Below, one piece after another: positions 7,660-17,500 of a stretch of 59,939 bases of DNA (position 1 is its first letter; every line of letters begins with the position of its first letter). The notes beneath the pieces were generated by a model, which was not told the origin of the DNA, did no database searches, and saw only the letters and a program-made list of their open reading frames with translations. This stretch comes from Eubacteriales bacterium. GTDB taxonomy: Bacteria; Bacillota; Clostridia; Oscillospirales; Oscillospiraceae. The stretch lies in NCBI GenBank assembly GCA_030531595.1, contig JAUNND010000004.1:1-59939 (forward strand). Reading direction: 5' to 3'. The translations under genes and the position numbers were made by a program.

Positions 7660-10074
7660 ATGAGTAAAAATAAAGACATAAAAGATAATGAAGAACAGGA
7701 ATATCCGATTGACTGCTATGCAAACAGAGAGCTTTCCTGGCTGAAATTCAACGAGCGTGTGCTGGAAGAAGCCATAGATCCGGATAATCCCCTCTGCGAG
7801 CAGCTGAATTTTCTCAGTATTTTTCAGAGCAATCTGGACGAGTTTTTTATGGTACGCGTCAGCACACTGTATGATGAGAGAAAATCGGGTGTCCGTGACA
7901 ACAAGTCACGTATGACCAGCCGCGAGCAGCTCGACGCCGTCCTTCCTCAGGTGCGGAAGATGCTGAAAGCAAAGGATAAATGCTATCATGCGCTCATCCG
8001 CCGGCTGAAGCTGAATAATATGGATATCCTCAACTACGATGAACTGTCCGGTAAAGAGAAACGGCAGGCCAACCGATATTTTCTGACGCAGGTTCTGCCG
8101 CTTCTTTCCCCGCAGGTCGTCTCCGATAAGCAGCCCTTCCCGTTTCTTGCCAGCGAAGAGATCTATACGGTTTCCCTGCTGGAGAAAAAGACAGCCGGCG
8201 AAAAGAAGAAGGGAAAGGATAACGGCAGGGTACTGGGCATTATCCCCAGCTCCGGCAGTATGCTCAAACGTCTGGTACCGGTCTCGGCGGAAAGCAATCG
8301 GTATATTCTGGTCGAGGATCTTATCAGGGCGTTCGTTCCGGTCATTTTTGAGCAGTACCGGATTGTCAGCAGCTGTCTGATCCGTCTTGTGCGAAACGCT
8401 GATATCTCTATCGATGACGACCAGCAGGATGATCTTGACTTCAAGAGCAAGGATTACCGCAAGGTCGTGGAGCGTATGATCGCCGCAAGAAAACGCATGG
8501 GCGCGATCAAGCTGGAATACACCGGCAAGATCGACGCCAAATTGATAGCCGTCATCTGCGGCTATCTGAAACTGCCGAAGAAACACGCTTTCTATTCCGA
8601 CGCGCCTCTCAATCTGAGCTTCCTGTACACCGTATCGGAAATGCTGAGCGAAAACAAGGAGCTGTTCTATTCCCCCCGTGTGCCGCAGCTTACACCGGAT
8701 GTATCGGAAAACGAGAGTATGGCCGATCAGATCCGAAAGAAAGACATTCTTTTGTCTTATCCGTATGAGAGTATGCGCCCCTTCCTTCGGCTGCTGAATG
8801 AAGCTGCCAACGATCCCAATGTCGTTTCTATCCGCATCACGCTTTACCGCGTGGCAAAGACCAGTCAGGTCGTTGCCGCCCTCGCCAGGGCTGCCGAAAA
8901 CGGAAAAGACGTGCTGGTGCTGGTGGAGCTGCGCGCCCGCTTTGACGAGGCCAACAACGTCGATCAGAGCCATGAGCTGGAAAACTCCGGATGCCGTGTC
9001 ATTTACGGGCTTGATAAATACAAGGTACACTCCAAGCTGTGTCTTATTACCCGTAAAAACGCGGAAGGCGTGGAGTATATCACTCAGATCGGTACAGGGA
9101 ATTACAGCGAAAAAACAGCGCGTCTTTACACCGATTACAGCCTTATGACCGCCGATCCCTCCATCGGCGAAGAGGCAGCCAACGTATTTACCGCGCTGGC
9201 TCTCGGAGAAACGGTCGAACACACTGACACGCTCCTTGTCGCGCCGAACTGCCTCCAGAAGAATGTCCTTGAAAAGCTGGACCGTCAGATCGCGCTCGCC
9301 AGAGCGGGAAAACCGGCGTATGCCGGCTTCAAGCTCAATTCCCTCACGGATAAAACGATCATAGATAAGCTGATCGAGGCCTCCGCCGCCGGTGTAAAAA
9401 TCCAGATGCTTATTCGCGGTATCTGCTGTCTCGTGACCGGCGTACCGGGACTTACGGACAATATTGAGATATACAGTATCGTCGGCAGGTACTTAGAGCA
9501 CGGCAGAGTGTATATATTCGGGTGTGACGGTGATGAGGAGGTCTACATCGCATCCGCAGACCTGATGACCAGAAATACCACCCGCCGTGTTGAGGTCGCC
9601 GTACCGATTTTTGACGCCGTTGTGCGTAATCGCCTGTTAGACGATTTTCGCCGGATGCTGAATGATAACTGCAAGCTGCGCGTACAGCTTGATGACGGCA
9701 CCTACGTCAAGGTAAAGTCCGGCGAAAGCCGTTTCAATGTGCAGGAGTATTTCGCGGAAAACAGTTACCGAAGGGCAGGAGTATCACTTCCGGAGGAGGC
9801 AAGCGCTTGCGCAGCCGAAGAAAGCCGTGCAGCGGATGCGGCTTCCACGTCGGAAGCTCAGTTACAGGCAGCCGCCGATGATTTTTCACCGGAGCTTTCC
9901 GAACGGCAGCCGGACGGGGAGACGAATGCCGTGCCGGTCACAGCAGCGGATGCGGCTGTATCCCCCGACGAAGCGGAGAGCGTATCTGAAAATACGATCC
10001 CGTCTGCCGTGAAATATTTCGGAAAAACGGCAAAAGCCATCGGCAGAAGAATAGCGGAATTATTAAAGAAATAA
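7660..10074 (+). CDS. ppk1: polyphosphate kinase 1
   Basis: The 804-residue enzyme moves the gamma-phosphate of ATP onto inorganic polyphosphate chains, reversibly. The family start is clear (NRELSWLKFNERVLEEA), as is the PLD-like core with the autophosphorylated His in YKVHSKLCLI (about residue 450) and the second motif HGRVYIFGCDGDEEVYIASADLM (about 610-632; residues after this point follow family positions). The usual family length is about 690-720. Here about 100 extra Ala/Glu/Ser-rich residues follow (about 700-785), ending in the basic helix VKYFGKTAKAIGRRIAELLKK. Start ATG has the SD TAGGAGA. A ROK-type kinase follows 25 nt downstream, suggesting co-transcription and a link between polyphosphate and sugar phosphorylation. 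Confidence 0.95.
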   Translation: MSKNKDIKDNEEQEYPIDCYANRELSWLKFNERVLEEAIDPDNPLCEQLNFLSIFQSNLDEFFMVRVSTLYDERKSGVRDNKSRMTSREQLDAVLPQVRKMLKAKDKCYHALIRRLKLNNMDILNYDELSGKEKRQANRYFLTQVLPLLSPQVVSDKQPFPFLASEEIYTVSLLEKKTAGEKKKGKDNGRVLGIIPSSGSMLKRLVPVSAESNRYILVEDLIRAFVPVIFEQYRIVSSCLIRLVRNADISIDDDQQDDLDFKSKDYRKVVERMIAARKRMGAIKLEYTGKIDAKLIAVICGYLKLPKKHAFYSDAPLNLSFLYTVSEMLSENKELFYSPRVPQLTPDVSENESMADQIRKKDILLSYPYESMRPFLRLLNEAANDPNVVSIRITLYRVAKTSQVVAALARAAENGKDVLVLVELRARFDEANNVDQSHELENSGCRVIYGLDKYKVHSKLCLITRKNAEGVEYITQIGTGNYSEKTARLYTDYSLMTADPSIGEEAANVFTALALGETVEHTDTLLVAPNCLQKNVLEKLDRQIALARAGKPAYAGFKLNSLTDKTIIDKLIEASAAGVKIQMLIRGICCLVTGVPGLTDNIEIYSIVGRYLEHGRVYIFGCDGDEEVYIASADLMTRNTTRRVEVAVPIFDAVVRNRLLDDFRRMLNDNCKLRVQLDDGTYVKVKSGESRFNVQEYFAENSYRRAGVSLPEEASACAAEESRAADAASTSEAQLQAAADDFSPELSERQPDGETNAVPVTAADAAVSPDEAESVSENTIPSAVKYFGKTAKAIGRRIAELLKK

Positions 10075-10099
10075 AATACACACGAAAAGGAGAGAAGAA

Positions 10100-11062
10100 A
10101 TGGCCGGTAAATATAACGTCTGTCTGGACATCGGCGGCACAAAGGTGCTGGGAGTGATCTTCAATGAGAAGGGTGAGATCATCCACCGACTGAAAAAGCG
10201 CACCAAAGAAAACGGCGATGACACTGCCAACATCGAGCAGATCATCATCAGCACCGTAAAAGAGATGCTGGAAGAAGCGAAACTGAAAAAGAGCGATATC
10301 AACGCTATCTCTGCCGGAGCCCCCGGCGTCAGCGATTCCGCTTCCGGTATCGTGCTGTTCACCCCTAATCTGCCCTGGCGCAACTATGATATCCGCACGC
10401 CTATCGAGGAAAAATTCGGCGCTAAGTTCTATATCGGCAACGACGTGAATTTAGGCGTGCTCGGCGAGTACAAATACGGTATCGCCCAAGGCTACAACAA
10501 TGTTGTGGGCGTTTTCCCCGGTACCGGAATGGGCGGCGGCATCATTGTCAACGGTAAGCTCTATACCGGAACCGGATTTAAAGCCGGTGAGATCGGTCAC
10601 ATGGTTCTCGATCCGGAAGGCCCTCTCTGCGGCTGCGGTCAGCGCGGCTGCTTTGAGTCCTTCTCCAGCAAGAAGGGTATGTCTGCCTATATCATGCAGC
10701 AGGTCAGCCGCGGTCGGGAATCCTACCTCAGCGACAAGATCGAAAACGGGGTATTCCGCAGCAAATACCTGAAAAAAGCCCTCAAGATGAATGATAAGGT
10801 CGCTGTGGAAGCCGTGGACAGAGCCTGCCACTATATGGCTGTCGCAACCGGCAGTCTTATCAATATTTTCAGCCCCGATCTGATCGTGTACGGCGGCGGC
10901 ATTATGGAGTCCTGCGGCGACATATTCCTGGAAAAGATCCTTGATGAAGTGGATAAGTACTGTATGCCCTCGATCCGTCCGACCGTGGAGCTGAAATGCG
11001 CCAGTCTCGGAGATGATTCCGTTATTTACGGCGCTCTGGCCATGATCACGGAAGCGGATTAA
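10100..11062 (+). CDS. ROK-family glucokinase-like sugar kinase
   Basis: The 320-residue protein has the phosphate-binding start CLDIGGTKVLGVIFNEKG (residues about 8-25), the substrate motif GEIGHMVLDPEGPLCGCGQR with the ROK zinc-binding CGCGQRGCFE (about residues 168-192), and the C-terminal glycine motif PDLIVYGGGIMES. This is the glucokinase branch of ROK kinases, giving glucose 6-phosphate from glucose and ATP in the cytoplasm. It lies directly after ppk1 (SD AAAAGGAGAG), probably in the same operon. Some ROK glucokinases (the actinobacterial PPGK type) use polyphosphate as donor, so polyphosphate use is possible here. I cannot see the phosphoryl donor from sequence alone. Confidence 0.85.
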   Translation: MAGKYNVCLDIGGTKVLGVIFNEKGEIIHRLKKRTKENGDDTANIEQIIISTVKEMLEEAKLKKSDINAISAGAPGVSDSASGIVLFTPNLPWRNYDIRTPIEEKFGAKFYIGNDVNLGVLGEYKYGIAQGYNNVVGVFPGTGMGGGIIVNGKLYTGTGFKAGEIGHMVLDPEGPLCGCGQRGCFESFSSKKGMSAYIMQQVSRGRESYLSDKIENGVFRSKYLKKALKMNDKVAVEAVDRACHYMAVATGSLINIFSPDLIVYGGGIMESCGDIFLEKILDEVDKYCMPSIRPTVELKCASLGDDSVIYGALAMITEAD

Positions 11063-11086
11063 TATAATTTTCAACTTTTTTCGCGG

Positions 11087-11131
11087 CTATGTATTTTCAA
11101 CTTTTTTCGCTTTTGCTTTCTGGAATTTCAT
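11087..11131 (-). CDS. possible 14-residue micro-ORF (MKFQKAKAKKVENT)
   Basis: On the minus strand a textbook SD AAGGAGG lies 7 nt upstream of ATG 11131, opening a 14-codon frame with a basic peptide and a TAG stop at 11087. The upstream leader folds into two strong hairpins (11142-11184 and 11184-11217) with a TTGACA at about 11234. This arrangement resembles a leader peptide or the 5' end of a decayed mobile-element gene. A longer 71-codon frame on the same strand overlaps it, but has no SD that I can see. Confidence 0.3.
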   Translation of the reverse strand: MKFQKAKAKKVENT

Positions 11132-11141
11132 TGGCTGTCCT

Positions 11142-11294
11142 CCTTGTAGTGTCCCTGATGTGGATCGCACTTTTCACTACAAGGGCCTCTTTGCTGACCA
11201 CAGTCAGCAAAGAGGCCGCACAAATTGCCTGCTTTGTCAAGCCTTTTTCTATTATTTTTTCAAAAAAATCCCCCGTACCGTTTCTTTCGGTACG
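11142..11294. other. tandem hairpins in the glk-NRPS gap
   Basis: Three inverted repeats follow one another: CCTTGTAGTG/CACTACAAGG (11142-11151 with 11175-11184), GGCCTCTTTGCTGAC/GTCAGCAAAGAGGCC (11184-11198 with 11203-11217) and CGTACCG/CGGTACG (11274-11280 with 11288-11294). The run TTTTTCTATTATTTTTT follows the second at about 11243-11260. One of them probably terminates the ppk1-glk transcript. The direct repeat TTTTCAACTTTTTTCGC (11069-11085 and 11096-11112) is also present. The rest of the 460-nt gap holds only the NRPS promoter. Confidence 0.5.
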
Positions 11295-11399
11295 AGGTAT
11301 TCTTTTCGTCATCTTATCTTAATGACATTGGGCAAATGCATACCGGATTATTTCATTTCTTAACCCATTCAATTACCGAGGGCGCTGCAAAGGCGTTCC

Positions 11400-11428
11400 T
11401 TGACGGGTACTTCTTTCTATGTTAAAAT
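11400..11428 (+). promoter_or_regulatory. sigma-A promoter of the NRPS operon
   Basis: TTGACG (11400-11405), a 17-bp spacer and TAAAAT (11423-11428) give a near-consensus vegetative promoter about 97 nt upstream of the NRPS start codon. It is the only good promoter found between the glk gene and the NRPS. No clear operator dyad overlaps it. Confidence 0.65.
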
Positions 11429-11524
11429 CATATAAAACAGCCACTGAAAAGAATTCATAAAAAAGCATTTTTTACAAAAAGTCCAAATGCGTCTGGGTTT
11501 TTGATAAGTCAGGAAAGGGGAACG

Positions 11525-14500
11525 ATGACCGACATGAGCCATAACAATCTATTTTCAGAAGAAATCGAAAGAGACATGAACCCTGCTTCCGTACAGGGCA
11601 GCTTTTCTCAATCAGAGAAAACGTATTCCCTCAGAACGGCGGAAAAAGCGATGTTTATCGAGCAGATGCTCCATCCGGAATCCACGGAATACAATCTGAA
11701 TTATTCCATTCTCATTAAAGGAGCTTCCACAGAGCGGATACAGCTCGCTTTAGAAAAAATCATGCGCAATCATGAGGCTTTCCGCTCATCCTATAAAAAC
11801 GGGGAAACGGAGCCGATCAGAGTGCCGGAAAACCGTATTCCTTCCATAGAAATTAAGCAAGCCGAATCGGAAGAGGCATCCCGCCGGTCGATCGCGGAAA
11901 ACAACCTGCCTTTTGATCTGTCGGATATTCCGGTGAGAGTCTGTATTTATGAGCTTCCCGACGGGGATCGTATGCTTCACCTCTGTACGCACCATATTGT
12001 GGCAGATGCCCTCGGACACGGCATTCTTCGGAAAGAACTCATGGAGCTTCTCTCCGGCAGAGAGATCGAGAAACCGGTCTGTGATCTGTCCTGTATCTGT
12101 GAGCAATCGAATTCCGACGCAGAGAGTCATTTTGAATATTATAAAAAGGTTTTTGAAGACGGTGTGCCTGTCAACGATATGCCTGTCAAAGGCAGCAGAC
12201 CGAAGGTGCATCCTCTCTCCGACACCATCCTCCGATACAATATTTCCGCCGCAGAGAGCAGAGAGCTCTCATTGCGTGCAAAGGAACGCGGCACGACTTT
12301 ATTTGAGGCATTTTTCGCCGCGGTCTCCCTTGCTGTCGGAAAATACTGTGTAAGTGAGGACGTGGTGCTCGGCGTTACGAGAAACAGCAGAGACGAAAAA
12401 ACAAAAGATACCATCGGTATGTTTGCCGCTACCCTTCCCGTAAGAGTAAAGCCGTTCAGAACGAAATCACTGGATGAATATATCAAAGAGTGCTCCGCCG
12501 CCATCCGCGGATTGAAGGAGAATTCCCTCTGCTCCTTTGAACGCCTTGTAACCGAATTGTGTACTGACAGAGATCCGTCCAGACATCCTTTTTTCGACGT
12601 GGCGCTGAATTATTACCATGAAGAGGAAGAATGTGCCGAAAACGGCATCGTGATCCGCCACGAGCTTGAGCCTCAGAAAATGAAGAGAGACATCGGTCTG
12701 GGCTTTATCGTCTCCTCTGAAGGCATTCGTCTGTCGGTGCAGTATTCTTCGGAGCTTTTCGAGAGAGAAGTTGTCGAAAACTTTGTCGGGCAGTTTTTCA
12801 GTATCCTGTCAAAAATGCAGGGGGATCGATGCATATCCCTCAGCGCCGCCATGGAGCTCCCGGAGGAACAGCAGAAAACCATCGCCGGTTTTCATGCGAT
12901 GGACGATGATCACGGGATCGAGCTTCTGCACAGGCGCTTTGAGCAGCAGGCTGCCCTTACACCGGAACACACGGCGGTCATCGGTGTCGGCGGACAGTAT
13001 ACATTCAGACAGCTTGATGAAAACGCGAACAGAGTCGCCAATGCGCTGATCGAAAAGGGCTTTCAGAGCGGAGACAGCGCTGTTGTCATGCTGCGCAGGA
13101 CGATAAAATTTTTCCCGGCTATCCTGGGTGTATTGAAGGCCGGCGGTACCTATATCCCCACTGATCCTGACTATCCCGCAGAGCGTATTCGCAGTGTTCT
13201 TGAGGACAGTGACAGTAAATTTGTGATCGCGGACAAAATTTCGGAGGATATCCCGTCCTGCGTTACGATAGAAGAACTGCTGTCCTGTAATACCGTATCG
13301 TGCCCGGCTGCGGAGGTATCTCCGGAGGATCTGGCATACATGATCTATACCTCCGGCTCTACCGGTAAGCCAAAAGGGGTAATGATCACCCACCGGAACA
13401 TTTGTAATTTCCTGCGGGTGCATGAAAAAAATCTCTTCGCCTATAATGTGTCAGAGTATGTGGAAAGATTTCTTTCGGTCACAACGGTGGCCTTTGATAT
13501 GTCCATGAAGGAACTGTACTGTCCTTTGCTGAGCGGAAAGACGCTGATCTTTGCCGGTGAGGACGCTGTCAGGGATCCCCGCGTGCTTGTGAAGCTGTTT
13601 CGGGAGACCGAAGCCGACGGCTTCAACGCCACCCCCTCCCGTGTGGAACAGTATCTTTATGTGGACGGCTTTGCGGATGTTCTCAGCGGTCTGCATCTGA
13701 TCGGCTGCGGCGGAGAAAAGTATCCCGAAAGCCTTCTGAAAAAGCTGAAAAGCATTACGGATGCTGTCATTCTGAACACATACGGTCCTACCGAGACCAC
13801 AGTGTCCTCCAATGTTGCCGTTCTGGAGGATGCCGTAACCGTGGGCGCTCCCGGACTCAACGTCATAGAATACGTTGTGGATAAATTCGGAGATGAGCTC
13901 CCCATAGGGGTCATTGGTGAGCTCTATATTGGCGGGAGAGGTGTCGCAAAGGGCTATAAAAACCTTGAGAAGATGACGGCGGAACGTTTCATAGAGTATA
14001 AAGGAGAACGTGTATACAGGTCCGGCGACTATGCCCGGTGGAGCAGCGACGGAAAGATCACGATTTTCGGAAGAACCGACCATCAGGTAAAGCTTCGCGG
14101 GCTTCGGATCGAATTGGGCGAGATCGAGGGTCTGATTGCCGTACAGAAGCACATCAGAAAAGTCGTTGCGGTGATAAAGCCGATCAGCGGGCATGACAGT
14201 CTCTGCGCTTATTTCACGGCTGATGAAAAAATTGATACGGAAGAGCTTCGTGACACATTGAAGAAAAGTCTGACGCATTACATGGTGCCGGATGTTTTGA
14301 TGCAGCTTGATGAAATGCCGACAACGCCCAACGGAAAGACCGACCTGAAGGCACTGCCCGAGCCGAAGCTCCTCCCGGAATCGCCCTGCGTACAGGCCGA
14401 AAGAGACACGGAGATCACAAGACGGATAAAGTCCCTGCTCAGGGATATTCTGGGTGAGCAGGAGTTTTCCGCAGACAGGGAGCTATACAAATACGGCTTG

Positions 14501-17500
14501 AATTCTCTGGCAGTCATCCGTTTTGCCGTGGAGCTGGAAAACGCTTTCGGCGTCCGGTTTGAACTGACGGAGCTTATGGAAAATGCCACGATCGGCACGG
14601 TAGAGAACAGGATCATCGAGCGGCTTATAAAGGGTGCGGGAAAGGTCAGCGCAAAGAGCGAGAAGACGGATATCCCCGGATTGGAAGAATACGGTCTTGC
14701 AAAAAATCAGGAGGGGATCTACGTTGAGACCCTTGCCAATCCCGGCACCTGTATTTACAATAACCCCGTGCTTATTCAGCTCGGCGATGAAACAGACCTT
14801 GCGAGACTGAAAAAGGCCGTTGTGACAGCGATCAACGCGCATCCCTATCTTCGCACACGGCTTTACACAAACGCGGACAATAAAATATGTCAGTACTGCG
14901 ATGACGAGCCGCTGGATGAAGCGGATATCGAGATGATCACTGCCGACAGTATTGCGTCGGTAAAGGATACGCTGATACGGCCGTTTGATCTGGAAAAGGA
15001 CAGATTGTTCCGGGCAAAGATCATCCGTGCCGACCATGATTATTTCTTCTTTGAAGCGCACCACATTATTTTTGACGGCGAATCAAAAGCCATATTGCTG
15101 GAGGACATTTCCGAAGCCTATGCCGGTAAAACGCCGGAGACGGAAGCTTACGACGGGTACGATGTCTATGCTTTGGAGCACGGCAAAAGACACAGCCGTC
15201 AGTATCAGACCGCGAAGGAATACTATACGGAGCTGTTTTCGGGCTGTGATGCGGACTGTCTCCCGCTGCCGGATGTTTCATGCGAGCTTCCGGAGAAGTC
15301 CGGCAGTATCGAAAAAACGGGAGAACAGGCAAATCATCGGGAGCTGGCGGATTTCTGCGGCAGACACCATCTGAATGCGAACGCTTTCTTTACAGCGGCT
15401 TTCGGTTATCTCATCAGCCGCTATGTCGGCAGGGATGAAGCGGTATTTACCACCATTTATAATGGAAGAAGCGATGCGAGATTTGAAAAGACCGTTGCCA
15501 TGATGGTAAAGACCTATCCCGTGATATGCCGTCCCAACGGAAAGACCGTAAAGGAATACGTTTCCCGGATCGGACAGCAGCTGACGGAGAATATGCTTCA
15601 GGACATCTATTCCTTCCCGGAGATCAGCAAGGAGCTGGAAATACCTGCGGATATACTGTTTGCATATCAGAATATCTCCAAGGGAAAAGAACGCTTCTGC
15701 GGTGCGGAAAGGATCGACATCCCGCTGGAGCTGGGAACTGCAAAAGCGGCCATAGAATTTCAGGTGTTCCCGGACGGAGAACACGTCCACTATATCTGTA
15801 ATTATCGAAGCGATCTGTATTCAAAGGAATTCATGGAAAGCTTCATAAGTGCGTATGATACCGTTCTTGCGGGCTTTATCCGTACGGAGAATGTTGAAGA
15901 CGTGAGCCTCCTCAGCAGCTCGGATCGTACTCTTCTGGATTCCTTCAATGCCACGGAAAATGAATACGACCGCAGCATGACCGTGGTTGACCTTTTCCGA
16001 AAGGAAGCCCGTGAAAACGCCGACGGTATCGCCGTTGTATATCAGGATAAAAAGTATACTTACCAGGAAACGGATGCGCTTACAGACAGGATCGCGGCGT
16101 GCCTGCTCTCACAGGGGATCGGACGGGGAGACGTGGTTTCCGTTTTGATCGGCAGAAGCGAATATATGCCGATAGCATCTTTAGGCGTATTGAAAACGGG
16201 CGCGGCGTATCAGCCGCTTGATCCCTCCTATCCACAGGAACGCTTGAGCTTCATGATTGAAGATTCCGCTGCAAAGCTTCTGATCGCGGATGAAGAGCTT
16301 ACGGAGAAGCTTCCGGCGTGGGAAGGGAAGACCCTCTATACAAAGGATATCCCTTCGCTTCCCGAAGTTTCGGAGGAGGAAAGCAAGGCGCTTTCAAAAG
16401 CCGCTCCGAAGCCGGACGATCTCTTTATCCTGCTGTATACGTCAGGCTCGACAGGCGTTCCGAAGGGCTGTATGCTGGAGCACGGGAATATCGCGGCTTT
16501 CTGCCGGCAGCACAGCAAGCGTCTGGAGATCGGCAGAACGTCCGTAGTGGCGGCCTATGCAAGCTACGGGTTTGACGCAAATCTCATGGATACATATCCG
16601 ACTCTGATCAGCGGAGCAGAACTTGTCATTGTGCATGAAGATATCCGTCTGAATCTCTCCGCACTTAATGAATATTATAAAGCGCAGCGCGTGACACACG
16701 CATTTATGACAACGCAGGTAGCCAGACAGTTCCTGCTTTCCGCAGACAGTCCGTATCTGAAATTCATCTATCTCGGCGGAGAGGCACTCGGGAACGTAGT
16801 CCCGAACAACAGAATACGCCTCATCAATCTTTACGGCCCGACGGAGAGCACCGTTTACGTGACTGCCTTTGAGATAGACAGAGCTTATCGCCGCGCTCCA
16901 ATCGGAAAAGCGGTGGAAAACATGAAGCTCTACGTTGTGGATGCGAAAGGAAGGCGGCTTCCCGTGGGTGTCCCCGGAGAGCTTTGCGTGGCAGGCGCTC
17001 AGGTTTCCGCCGGTTATCTCAACCGTCCGGAAAAAACAGCAGAGGTTTTCAGAGCCAATCCTTTTGACAGCGCAGAAGAATATGAAACCATGTATTGTAC
17101 CGGTGACATCGTGCGTCTGCTTCCGAACGGAACGGTAGACTTTATCGGCCGAAGCGATGCTCAGGTCAAGGTCAGAGGCTTCCGCATCGAGCTCACGGAA
17201 GTGGAAGAGATCATCCGCCGCTTTGACGGGATCACCGATGTGACCGTGGTGGCGTTCGACGCGCCCGCCGGTGGAAAAGAACTCGCCGCCTATATCGTCT
17301 CCGGCAGCACCGTGGATACGGAAGCGCTCAAAGCGTTCATCCGTTCGCAAAAGCCCCCGTATATGGTTCCTGCGGTCATCATGCAGATCGACTCGATCCC
17401 GCTCAACCAGAATCAGAAGGTCAACAGAAAAGCTCTGCCGAAGCCGGAACTGTCCGCTGCTCCGGAACAGGAAAAGAAGAGCGGGGCACTGACGGAATGT

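Noticed and set aside
7906..9222. A 438-codon minus-strand frame opposite ppk1
   Set aside because: Antisense shadow of a clear PPK1 with all catalytic motifs; no recognisable protein features.
11097..11312. A 71-codon minus-strand frame in the glk-NRPS gap as a real gene
   Set aside because: It runs through two strong hairpins, has no good SD, and overlaps the better-supported 14-codon frame in another register.
11501..11524. NRPS start at TTG 11501
   Set aside because: The SD AGGAAAGGGG at 11511-11520 lies downstream of it and is spaced for ATG 11525.
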